Of a DNA stretch of 64,000 nucleotides, positions 43,823-52,194 are shown piece after piece; positions within the stretch are counted from its first letter, which is position 1, and the number at the start of each line of letters is the position of its first letter. Below the pieces are notes generated by a model. That model did not search any database. It saw nothing but the letters and a program-made list of their open reading frames with translations, and had not been told where the DNA came from. Origin of the DNA: Legionella sp. MW5194 (lineage in GTDB: Bacteria > Pseudomonadota > Gammaproteobacteria > Legionellales > Legionellaceae). The translations under genes and the position numbers were made by a program. The DNA is taken from the NCBI RefSeq assembly GCF_016864235.1, contig NZ_CP045732.1, positions 2,046,001 through 2,110,000 of the forward strand, in the 5' to 3' direction.

Positions 43823-44575
43823 TTACAGCCAGGCAACCAGAGTAAAAAAGGCTAAAAACACCAGGTAAACAATCAGTGCATGTTCAACCAGCGTTTGCGC
43901 CTGCGGCAGGGTCACCGTGTCATTTTCAGATGTGCGCGCCGCGAGTACTCCTCCCTGCCCAAGGAGTAATTCATTATTATCTGGCTGTGAGAGAAAATAC
44001 TGGGTGAAGAAACTGAAGCCCCGTTGGAAATTACCCACCAGCAAGTAAAGCAGGACAGTCACACGGGCAGTAATCCAGTCGAGGTAACGGGTTATCGTCG
44101 CTGCGGCCGCAGCAGTTTGCGCCTGAACCTGACTTAAAGACAGTAACCGATACACCAGCACGGCGACAGGCCCCAATAAAATATACCAGAAAATAACGGC
44201 AAACAATTGCCCGTTGACGGCTGTAAAATAATCCCGGGCAGCGGAGTCATCTTCTTCACTGGATTTGTCCGAAGCGACAGGATAAAAGGGGTTATTGGGT
44301 CCCAGACAATAGTAAAAAATAACAATATTCAGCAGCAGATAAATGAAACCAAACAGAATATGGCAGAATAAAAACAACACCAGGCAGGTGATTAAGACAG
44401 GAGGCAAGATCACCGCCAAAAGCCTTAAATAGGGGCTGGCTAATGCAGAACCGTCAGGCAAGCGCTGATTAATGACATTAAAATAACGGGTAAACCATGT
44501 AAACCGGTTTAGGGAAGCAGCATGAATCAGGTAACGTTCACTAAACAGACACAGTACAATGACCAATAATTTCAT
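43823..44575 (-). CDS. ampE: AmpE-like inner-membrane protein
   Basis: A 250-aa membrane protein with about five hydrophobic segments. LCLFSERYLIHAASLNRFTWF, a cytoplasmic-loop motif YYCLGPNNPFYP, RDYFTAVNGQLFAVIFWYILLGPVAVLVYRLL and a C-terminal TM match AmpE, thought to act as a sensor beside AmpD in beta-lactamase and peptidoglycan recycling control. No ampD or ampC is present here. Its start lies 2 nt after the antiporter stop. Confidence 0.82.
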   Translation of the reverse strand: MKLLVIVLCLFSERYLIHAASLNRFTWFTRYFNVINQRLPDGSALASPYLRLLAVILPPVLITCLVLFLFCHILFGFIYLLLNIVIFYYCLGPNNPFYPVASDKSSEEDDSAARDYFTAVNGQLFAVIFWYILLGPVAVLVYRLLSLSQVQAQTAAAAATITRYLDWITARVTVLLYLLVGNFQRGFSFFTQYFLSQPDNNELLLGQGGVLAARTSENDTVTLPQAQTLVEHALIVYLVFLAFFTLVAWL

Positions 44576-44577
44576 GA

Positions 44578-45747
44578 TTAATCCTTCTGCATTTTTTCCG
44601 AGAGAGCAATCGGTGTTGGGTATTTCAACACCACGAGGTATGACGACACAATAAAGGTTAAAATGGTTGTCGCCTGAATCAGATTGGAAGCGACTTCTGA
44701 AATGAGTTTAGTACTTAAGGCGATACTTGCCACCAGCAGGGAGAATTCACTCGCCTGCCCAAGTCGGACGCCGACCTCTTTGGCAATGGTTTTCTTTTCG
44801 CCAGCCCGCTGCAGCAGGAACCAGAAGAACAGGGGTTTAAGCACCAGCATAAGGAAAGACAGGATAAGCGCTGGTATAAAAACCTGCGCACCAAAACCGA
44901 AATTAAACGTCGCCCCAATGGAGAAAAAGAACATCACCAGAAAAAAATCCCGCAGGGGTTTTAAGCTTTCGGCAATAAACAGGGAGATCGGACTTGAGGC
45001 TAAAGCAACGCCGGCGACAAACGCGCCAATGTCCTCTGACAGTCCCAACTGTTTGGCCAGAAAAGAAAGCCCGAGACACCAGCCGATGGAAAGCAGAAAA
45101 ACATACTCCTGGGTGCGGTCAAAACGCGCAAGCAGCTTCACCAGGATGTAACGCTCGACTGCAAAGGCGAACAACGTCAGCGACGGCAGCGCCACCAGCA
45201 CCAGAATGAAATCATCCAGGGCCAGGCCATTGCCCTGGGCACCATTAATCATGATAAGGATGATAATCGCGATAACGTCCTGCATCAGCAGGACGCTGAT
45301 CATCACCTCACCGGTGTGCTGATGATGTAAAATGGTTGTCGGTAACAGTTTAAGCCCAATGATGGTACTGGAAAACATCATCGCCGCACCAAGAATCCAG
45401 GACTCGGTTTCGCTAAGACCAAACCAGCGGCCAATGAGGTAGGCAATGATGGCGAAGACAACCGAACTGACGATTGCAATCCAGGTGATCTTGCGCAGCA
45501 TATGGACTAAGTTCTGCGGCTGCAGGTGAAGGCCCAGCAGAAACAGCAGGAAAACAATGCCAATATCGCCAACCTGCTGCACCACCGTCACATCAGAAAC
45601 CAGACGCAGACCCCAGGGACCCAAAGCGGCTCCTAATAAAATGTAGGCGACCAGCAGGGACTGTTTTGTATACAATACCAGAGTGGAAAAAACGGCCGCT
45701 CCGGCAAATATTAAAAAGATTGTATAAAAAACTGACTCATTATGCAT
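44578..45747 (-). CDS. CPA2-family cation:proton antiporter (Kef/YbaL core)
   Basis: A 389-aa membrane protein with about 12 TM segments. LVAYILLGAALGPWGL, IGIVFLLFLLGLHLQP, LGAAMMFSSTIIGLKLLP, LMQDVIAIIILIM (the Asp of TM5) and LSEDIGAFVAGVALASSP (TM6) are CPA2 hallmarks. It lacks the cytosolic RCK/TrkA domains of KefB/KefC. Likely a K+/H+ or Na+/H+ exchanger. It is coupled to ampE. Confidence 0.87.
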   Translation of the reverse strand: MHNESVFYTIFLIFAGAAVFSTLVLYTKQSLLVAYILLGAALGPWGLRLVSDVTVVQQVGDIGIVFLLFLLGLHLQPQNLVHMLRKITWIAIVSSVVFAIIAYLIGRWFGLSETESWILGAAMMFSSTIIGLKLLPTTILHHQHTGEVMISVLLMQDVIAIIILIMINGAQGNGLALDDFILVLVALPSLTLFAFAVERYILVKLLARFDRTQEYVFLLSIGWCLGLSFLAKQLGLSEDIGAFVAGVALASSPISLFIAESLKPLRDFFLVMFFFSIGATFNFGFGAQVFIPALILSFLMLVLKPLFFWFLLQRAGEKKTIAKEVGVRLGQASEFSLLVASIALSTKLISEVASNLIQATTILTFIVSSYLVVLKYPTPIALSEKMQKD

Positions 45748-46144
45748 AAAGTGAACGCCCTACTGTTCGTGTTGTCTGAAATGAATGGCAAATAGCCAAA
45801 GCCGGCATTATAAAAAACACCCGGACGGGAATCTACCTCAACATTGTCAGAATCAGGATCTTGGCTGTCCCTAGGATAACACAGATTAGCCAAGACCCAA
45901 TCCTTTTATCCGCAGGAACGCGTAGGGACAGCAGTTACGGCCGGTCCCGACGTCGGGGACGTTTCCTCAAAGAGACAGAATAGACAATTAATTATCAAGA
46001 TGATAAAATTTTTTGTTGGTCTATGCCAAAGCAAACTTATTCAGTACAATACAGACCTTTTTGCCCAGAAGCCGAAAGCGCTTGCATCGTTTGGACAGCC
46101 AACCCAGGCGTATTTATTTAAAAATTCAGGGAGTATTTCAGTAG
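45748..46144. other. Divergent intergenic region, 397 nt, nested inverted repeats
   Basis: No coding frame seen. Inverted repeats present: TCTTGGCT/AGCCAAGA (45859-45866, 45888-45895), GCTGTCCCTA/TAGGGACAGC (45864-45873, 45923-45932) and the near-palindrome GTCCCGACGTCGGGGAC (45944-45960). The last third is AT-rich and presumably holds the promoter of the permease gene at 46145. Confidence 0.5.
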
Positions 46145-47437
46145 ATGTCGAACAGTAAAAATCATGGCGTTACGGATGTCATCTCCAAAGGCACAGCCAA
46201 GGCCTGGATTGTTTGGGGACTGGGTTGCGTCTTTTACTTCTACGAGTGCCTCCTGCAGGTTTCCCCAAGCGTCATGAGTAACGAATTAATGCGTGATTTT
46301 GGGGTGACCAGTCAAACCCTGGGCATTTTATCCGGCATTTATTTTTATTCCTATGCGGCCATGCAATTGCCTGGCGGAGTCATGATGGATTATTTCGGCC
46401 CGCAAAAACTGCTCACCTTAGCCACTACCATCTGCGCCATCAGCACGATTGCGTTCGGTCTGACCGACAATTTCTTCGCGGCCTGTCTGGCGCGACTGAT
46501 GATTGGTTTCGGCTCCGCCTTCGCCGCCGTAGGCGCCATGAAACTCGCCGCCAACTGGTTTCCCGCCAACCGGTTTGCCCTGCTGACCGGACTGATGGTA
46601 ACCATCGGCATGCTGGGCGCTATTGGGGGCGAAGCGCCACTGGCTTTGCTGATTGACTACTATGGCTGGCGCCAGAGCATGGTTATTATGGGCAGTATTG
46701 GCCTGGTCATTGCTGTGCTCATTCTGGTCATTGCCAAAGACGCCCCTGCCAACAAAAAGCCTGTCGTCACTTCGGCTCACGATGAACCCCTGTGGAGCAG
46801 CCTGGTTGCTCTCATTAAAAATAAACAATTATGGCTGGTGGCTATTTACGGTGGCTTGATGTACATGTCCACCCCGGTTTTTTGCGGCCTCTGGGGTGTG
46901 CCCTTTCTGATGTATAAAATGGGCCTGGCCAAAGCCACCGCCGCCAATTACATTTCCCTGGTGTTCATTGGCTGGGCTATCGCAAGCCCGTTGTGGGGAA
47001 TATACTCCAATCGCATTGGCCGCCGCAAACCGCCCATGTACATTGGCGCTGTTGGCGCTCTGATCACCAGCACCCTGTTCATTTTTGCTCCCATTACCAC
47101 CGGCTGGCAAATGCAGGCACTGCTGTTCATTTTCGGCCTCTTTTCTTCGGCGTTCCTGCCCGCTTTTGCTGTGGCAAAGGAGCTGTGCAGCCGCCGTTAT
47201 GTAGCAACCGGTTTAAGTTTTATGAACATGATGAACATGGTGGGCATTGCTTTGGCGCAGCCCATCATCGGCTTTATTCTCGACCGCATGTGGCAGGGCG
47301 AAATCGTCAATAAAGTCCGCGTCTACCCTCTTGAAGCTTACCATGTTGCGCTGGCTATTCTGCCGGTTGGCATTTTAATTTCATTACTGATTTTACCCAG
47401 GATAAAAGAAACCTTTTGTCAAAGTGTTCATGATTAA
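46145..47437 (+). CDS. Pht-type MFS permease
   Basis: A 430-aa, 12-TM major facilitator of the Pht style. [54 protein letters not shown] (motif A), [24 protein letters not shown] and [14 protein letters not shown] are seen. It is a paralogue of the protein at 35670. The cargo is unknown; amino acids or nucleosides are usual for the family. It is 17 nt upstream of miaB and may be co-transcribed with it. Confidence 0.85.
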   Translation: MSNSKNHGVTDVISKGTAKAWIVWGLGCVFYFYECLLQVSPSVMSNELMRDFGVTSQTLGILSGIYFYSYAAMQLPGGVMMDYFGPQKLLTLATTICAISTIAFGLTDNFFAACLARLMIGFGSAFAAVGAMKLAANWFPANRFALLTGLMVTIGMLGAIGGEAPLALLIDYYGWRQSMVIMGSIGLVIAVLILVIAKDAPANKKPVVTSAHDEPLWSSLVALIKNKQLWLVAIYGGLMYMSTPVFCGLWGVPFLMYKMGLAKATAANYISLVFIGWAIASPLWGIYSNRIGRRKPPMYIGAVGALITSTLFIFAPITTGWQMQALLFIFGLFSSAFLPAFAVAKELCSRRYVATGLSFMNMMNMVGIALAQPIIGFILDRMWQGEIVNKVRVYPLEAYHVALAILPVGILISLLILPRIKETFCQSVHD

Positions 47438-47454
47438 TCAATAGAATAAAGACT

Positions 47455-48801
47455 ATGGCTAAAAAACTTTTTATTAAAACCAATGGCTGCCAAATGAATG
47501 AATACGATTCATCCAAAATGGCAGATGTCCTGTTAAATACTCACGGCCTTGAAAAAACAGACGTTCTTGACGAGGCCGATGTCATCCTTTTAAACACCTG
47601 CTCGATACGCGAAAAAGCCCAGGAAAAAGTCTTTTCGCAGTTAGGCCAATGGCGGGAATACAAAGAAAAAAATCCGCATGTGATTATTGGTGTCGGCGGC
47701 TGTGTTGCCAGCCAGGAAGGCGGGGATATCATCAAACGGGCGCCCTATGTCGACATCGTTTTCGGCCCCCAGACACTGCATCGTCTTCCAGCCCTGCTCG
47801 AAGAACGGGCACGAACCAAAAAGCCGGTTGTCGATATCAGTTTTCCTGAAATCGAGAAGTTCGATCACCTCCCCGCTCCGCGTGCCGAAGGCCCCGTCGC
47901 GTTCGTCTCCATTATGGAAGGCTGCAGTAAATACTGCAGTTATTGTGTTGTTCCCTATACCCGGGGTGAGGAAATCAGTCGGCCCTTTGACGATGTCCTT
48001 GCCGAATGTTATCAACTGGCCTCTCAAGGCGTCAGGGAAATTAATCTTCTCGGCCAGAACGTGAATGATTACCGCGGCATGATGACTCAGGGTGAATGCG
48101 CTGATCTCGCCTTGCTCATTCACTACCTCGCGGCCATTGATGGCATTGGCCGGATCCGCTTCACCACGTCTCACCCGCTGGCCTTCTCAGACAACCTCAT
48201 CAATGCCTTTGCGGACGTTCCCGAGCTGGCCAACCACCTGCATCTGCCGGTTCAAAGCGGCTCAGATCGGGTGCTATCGATGATGAAACGCGGTTACACC
48301 GCCCTTGAGTACAAATCAAAAATCAGAAAATTACGCAAGGTGAGGCCCGACATTCGTCTGTCCACCGACATCATTGTCGGTTTTCCCGGAGAAACTGATA
48401 AAGACTTCCAGGATACGATGGATTTAGTCCATGACATCGGTTTTGATACCTCATTCAGTTTTATTTACAGTGCCCGTCCGGGCACACCGGCAGCCAACCT
48501 GCCGGACGATACACCCATGGACGTCAAAAAACAGCGTCTGCAAATCCTGCAAAACCGGCTGTTAATCAATGCAGCGCAATACAGCCAATCCATGATTGGC
48601 AGCACGCAGCGTATCCTTGTGACCGGTCAATCCAAAAAGAATGCTCAGCAATTGGCTGGACGCACGGAATGCAACCGCGTCGTTAATTTTGATGGTCCTG
48701 CCACGTTAATCGGTCAGTTCGTTCAGGTGGACATTTCTGAAACCCTGCCTAACTCCCTGCGCGGCCGCCTCAGCGTTTCCGAGGATGCCATCCCGGCATG
48801 A
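47455..48801 (+). CDS. miaB: tRNA-2-methylthio-N6-dimethylallyladenosine synthase
   Basis: A 448-aa methylthiotransferase that modifies A37 of tRNAs reading U-starting codons. The N-terminal UPF0004 domain has Cys12, Cys49 and Cys83, which bind the auxiliary cluster. The radical-SAM motif is GCSKYCSYC (157, 161, 164). [32 protein letters not shown] and [14 protein letters not shown] follow, with a C-terminal TRAM domain. It overlaps rluD by 4 nt. Confidence 0.96.
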   Translation: MAKKLFIKTNGCQMNEYDSSKMADVLLNTHGLEKTDVLDEADVILLNTCSIREKAQEKVFSQLGQWREYKEKNPHVIIGVGGCVASQEGGDIIKRAPYVDIVFGPQTLHRLPALLEERARTKKPVVDISFPEIEKFDHLPAPRAEGPVAFVSIMEGCSKYCSYCVVPYTRGEEISRPFDDVLAECYQLASQGVREINLLGQNVNDYRGMMTQGECADLALLIHYLAAIDGIGRIRFTTSHPLAFSDNLINAFADVPELANHLHLPVQSGSDRVLSMMKRGYTALEYKSKIRKLRKVRPDIRLSTDIIVGFPGETDKDFQDTMDLVHDIGFDTSFSFIYSARPGTPAANLPDDTPMDVKKQRLQILQNRLLINAAQYSQSMIGSTQRILVTGQSKKNAQQLAGRTECNRVVNFDGPATLIGQFVQVDISETLPNSLRGRLSVSEDAIPA

Positions 48802-49757
48802 GCGCACTGAACAATGAACTGCGGGTTCCCCGCGATCTGCACGGGCAACGCATTGACGTTGCCTTGGCTCGACTGCTTCCGCTTTATTCCCGCTCACAAT
48901 TGAGCCAATGGTTGAGGCAGGGACTCATCCAGGTCAATCAGCGTCAATTAAAACCGAAAGACAAGGTGATGGAGGGCGATGTTATCACGGTGGCAGTGGA
49001 GGACGAAGCGTATCAACAATCCAGTGACACCTGTGAGCCGGAATTCATTCCACTCGACATCGTTTACGAGGACGAGGCCTTGCTGGTAGTGAATAAACAG
49101 GCTGGCCTCGTGGTGCATCCCGGTGCCGGAAATCCCAAACACACCTTAGTCAACGCGCTGCTGCATCATGCCCCCCAACTGGCTTCGCTCTCGAGAGCCG
49201 GCATTGTTCATCGTCTGGATAAAGACACCACCGGTCTCCTCGTTGTGGCGAAAAGCCTGCCCGCTCACACCTCGCTGGTACGGCAAATGCAGGAACGCGC
49301 CATTCAGCGCCGTTACGTGACCCTGGTTCAGGGGCATGTGATAAGCGGCGGGGAAATCGATACCTTTTTTGGCCGACATCCCCGTAATCGCCTGAAAATG
49401 GCGGTGCTCAATCAGGGCCGGCAAGCGGTTACCCTTTACACGGTTAAACGGCATTATGACGCGTTTACCCTGCTTGATGTGCAGCTTTTAACCGGTCGCA
49501 CCCATCAGATTCGCGTTCATATGGCGCACATCAATCATCCCGTGGTCGGCGATCCCCTGTACGGCGGACGCCCCAAAATACCGGCACAAATTGCTCCTGA
49601 ATTACGCGAGGCACTGCAGTCATTTAAACGTCAGGCGCTGCATGCCGCGTCCCTGTCGTTTCATCATCCAGAACACGATAACTTATTGACTTTTACCGCT
49701 CCTTTGCCGGATGATTTTCAGTCCCTGATAAACAGCCTGGATGAGTACCTTGTCTAA
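48798..49757 (+). CDS. rluD: Ribosomal large subunit pseudouridine synthase D
   Basis: A 319-aa synthase that makes pseudouridines in helix 69 of 23S rRNA. An N-terminal S4 domain ([25 protein letters not shown]) is followed by the catalytic block [18 protein letters not shown] with the active Asp, and by [28 protein letters not shown]. The start overlaps the miaB stop and the end overlaps yfiH by 17 nt. Confidence 0.95.
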   Translation: MSALNNELRVPRDLHGQRIDVALARLLPLYSRSQLSQWLRQGLIQVNQRQLKPKDKVMEGDVITVAVEDEAYQQSSDTCEPEFIPLDIVYEDEALLVVNKQAGLVVHPGAGNPKHTLVNALLHHAPQLASLSRAGIVHRLDKDTTGLLVVAKSLPAHTSLVRQMQERAIQRRYVTLVQGHVISGGEIDTFFGRHPRNRLKMAVLNQGRQAVTLYTVKRHYDAFTLLDVQLLTGRTHQIRVHMAHINHPVVGDPLYGGRPKIPAQIAPELREALQSFKRQALHAASLSFHHPEHDNLLTFTAPLPDDFQSLINSLDEYLV

Positions 49758-50472
49758 TTTAATTGCCGACTGGCCAGCCCCCGCGACAATTCGCGCCCTC
49801 ACGACATTAAGGCACTCGGGTTTTAGCCAGCCGCCCTATGATAAAAACAACCTCGGTCTGCACGTAGGCGACAATCCGGAGCATGTGCTGCAAAACCGCC
49901 GCGAACTGGCAGCCAGCCTTCGCCTGCCCGGTGAACCGGCCTGGCTTGACCAAACGCACAGCACCACCTGCGTGGTGGTGGAAGAGAACCCCAATCGCCT
50001 CGCCGATGCCGCCATCACCCGTGATAAGCAACAGGTTTTAGCCATCATGACCGCCGATTGCCTCCCTATTCTGCTCTGCAACCGGCAAGGAACGGAAATT
50101 GCCGCCATTCACGCCGGCTGGCGCGGTCTGGTCAATGGCATCGTTGAAAACACGGTGCAGACCATGCAGAGTCAACCCGCCGATCTCATCGCCTGGATAG
50201 GGCCTGGGATTTGCCAATCCTGCTATGAGGTTGGCGATGACATGCGCGAACAGTTTAAAACCCGTTATGATTTTTCACTGCCCGCCTTTCAAAGAAAAGA
50301 CAGCAAATGGTTGGCTGATTTACCCGGTTTAGCTGCTCTGCTTTTGGAAAATTTGTCCATTTCTACTGTTTCGAAGTCTAATCTTTGTACTTTTGAACAA
50401 AAAAATGACTTCTATTCCTATCGCCGCGAGCCACAAACAGGTAGAATGGCCACTTTAATTTGGTTCACTTAA
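49741..50472 (+). CDS. Multicopper-polyphenol-oxidase-fold protein YfiH/YlmD (purine nucleoside phosphorylase)
   Basis: A 243-aa laccase-domain protein. DQTHSTTCVVV, IMTADCLPILLCN, AAIHAGWRGLVNGIVENTV and WIGPGICQSCYEVGDDM hold the His/Cys metal site. Family members are zinc-dependent purine nucleoside phosphorylases/deaminases also linked to cell-wall editing (PgeF). It overlaps rluD by 17 nt, the usual gene pair. Confidence 0.9.
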   Translation: MSTLSNLIADWPAPATIRALTTLRHSGFSQPPYDKNNLGLHVGDNPEHVLQNRRELAASLRLPGEPAWLDQTHSTTCVVVEENPNRLADAAITRDKQQVLAIMTADCLPILLCNRQGTEIAAIHAGWRGLVNGIVENTVQTMQSQPADLIAWIGPGICQSCYEVGDDMREQFKTRYDFSLPAFQRKDSKWLADLPGLAALLLENLSISTVSKSNLCTFEQKNDFYSYRREPQTGRMATLIWFT

Positions 50473-50487
50473 ACGCTCGGAAAAACT

Positions 50488-51855
50488 ATGTCTCGAAAAT
50501 TACTTTCATTTCTGACCGGTTTACTTTTCATTGGCCTGACGGCTTCCGCTACCGCCGATGATAATAAAACCATCACTACCTTAGCCCCCGTTCTTAAGAA
50601 CGTGATGCCAGCCATTGTTAACGTCGCGGTCCAGGGGGTTATCCCTGCCGGTCCGCCTGCCGCAGACAATGACGATGACGACAATGAACGCCAGCAGCTC
50701 ACCCCTGAAAAACCACGCAAATTTCAAAGCATCGGTTCCGGTGTCATCGTCGATCCCAAAAACGGTGTCATCATTACCAACGATCACGTCATCCGCAACG
50801 CCACACTCATTACGGTGACCTTGAATGATGGCCGCCGTCTTAAGGCGAAATTGATTGGCAGCGACAGTGAAACCGATCTGGCGGTGCTAAAAATCGATGC
50901 GAAAAACTTGAAAAGCCTGCCCATTGGTGATTCAGACAAAGCCGAAGTCGGTGATTTTGTGGTCGCCATTGGTAATCCTTTTGGTTTAAATAGCTTTGGC
51001 AATAGCCAATCCGCTACGTTTGGCATCATCAGCGCAATGAAACGCAGCGATTTAAACATTGAAGGCATTGAAAACTTCATCCAGACTGATGCTGCCATTA
51101 ACCCCGGAAACTCAGGCGGCGCCCTGGTTAACGCCCGCGGTGAACTTATCGGTATTAATACAGCGATTCTATCGCCCTATGGCGGCAATGTGGGTATCGG
51201 CTTCGCCATCCCGGTCAACATGGCGAAAGACGTGGTGCAGCAATTAATCAAATTCGGTTCAATCCATCGCGGCCTGATGGGCATTTTTGTCCAGCATTTA
51301 ACGCCAGAGCTGGCTCAGGCGATGGGCTATCCTGAAGATTTTCAGGGCGCACTGGTTTCTCAGGTGAATGAAAAATCCCCGGCTGAACGCGCCGGATTAA
51401 AACCGGGTGATATCATTACCCAGATCAATAACACTAAAATTACCCAGGCGACCCAGGTCAAAACCACCATCAGCCTGCTGCGTGTCGGCAGTGACGCCAA
51501 AATCACAGTTAAACGCGATGGCAAGGAATTAACCTTAAATGCCGTGGTTACCGACATTAAAAAGCACGAGCAGGAATTGCAGGCCACCAATCCATTCCTT
51601 TACGGCCTTGCTTTAAGGAATTTTGAGCAGGATTCGCCGCTGCATGGTCATGTGGTGGGTATTCAGGTTGTAGGCGCATCCGAAAGCAGTGCCGGCTGGC
51701 GCGCAGGCTTACGTCCTGGTGACATTATCATCAGCGCCAACAAGGAACGCACACCCAATGTGAAAACCCTGCAAACAATTGCGTCTCAGAAAAAACAACA
51801 ATTGCTGGTTCAGGTTTTACGTGACGCCGGCGCGTTGTATATTCTTATCATCTAG
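50488..51855 (+). CDS. degP: Periplasmic serine protease DegP/DegQ (HtrA family)
   Basis: A 455-aa protease-chaperone with a signal peptide (1-23). The catalytic triad is His100 (ITNDHVIRN), Asp130 (SETDLAVLKID) and Ser209 (INPGNSGGALVN), followed by two PDZ domains (about 260-350 and 375-450, the first including KSPAERAGLKPGDIITQIN). An acidic run after the signal (DNDDDDNE) lies in the LA-loop region. It degrades misfolded envelope proteins; DegQ is an equally fair name. Confidence 0.93.
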   Translation: MSRKLLSFLTGLLFIGLTASATADDNKTITTLAPVLKNVMPAIVNVAVQGVIPAGPPAADNDDDDNERQQLTPEKPRKFQSIGSGVIVDPKNGVIITNDHVIRNATLITVTLNDGRRLKAKLIGSDSETDLAVLKIDAKNLKSLPIGDSDKAEVGDFVVAIGNPFGLNSFGNSQSATFGIISAMKRSDLNIEGIENFIQTDAAINPGNSGGALVNARGELIGINTAILSPYGGNVGIGFAIPVNMAKDVVQQLIKFGSIHRGLMGIFVQHLTPELAQAMGYPEDFQGALVSQVNEKSPAERAGLKPGDIITQINNTKITQATQVKTTISLLRVGSDAKITVKRDGKELTLNAVVTDIKKHEQELQATNPFLYGLALRNFEQDSPLHGHVVGIQVVGASESSAGWRAGLRPGDIIISANKERTPNVKTLQTIASQKKQQLLVQVLRDAGALYILII

Positions 51856-51862
51856 TCTTAAG

Positions 51863-51890
51863 GGCGGGCAAGTCGTCAGGCTTGTCCGCC
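51863..51890 (+). terminator. Hairpin after degP
   Basis: GGCGGGCAAG pairs with CTTGTCCGCC (one wobble) around an 8-nt loop, 7 nt after the stop. No strong T-run follows. Confidence 0.5.
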
Positions 51891-51967
51891 TCTCTAAAAA
51901 AATTAAAAAATTAAGCATCCAGCTCTTGACAGAAATCCTCATAAACGACAAAATCACGGCCTCTTGT

Positions 51968-52044
51968 GGCTATGTAGCTCAGCCGGTTAGAGCGCGGCAC
52001 TCATAATGCTGAGGTCGGTGGTTCGAGTCCACCCATAGCCACCA
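51968..52044 (+). tRNA. tRNA-Met (anticodon CAT), elongator type
   Basis: 77 nt including an encoded CCA. The acceptor stem is GGCTATG/CATAGCC and the D arm GTAGCTCAGCCGGTTAGAGC. The anticodon CAT at 52002-52004 lies in the loop CTCATAA, and the T arm GGTGGTTCGAGTCCACC is complete. It resembles E. coli elongator tRNA-Met rather than the initiator, since the first acceptor pair G-C is intact. The flanks show no integrase or repeated 3' end. Confidence 0.95.
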
Positions 52045-52194
52045 TTTTCAATGCCTCCAGTCTTACTTCTGATGCTCCTACGCGTTTCACTCCAGTCGCC
52101 CTTCATTTAATTAATACCCTGATTATTCGAAAACGCTATTGAAACCTTGTAAATTTGGTTATGATGTCATAATTGCTTATTTCAGTGTTGCTTG

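Noticed and set aside
51968..52194. Integration site at the tRNA-Met gene
   Set aside because: No integrase, no repeated tRNA 3' end and core secretion genes directly downstream.
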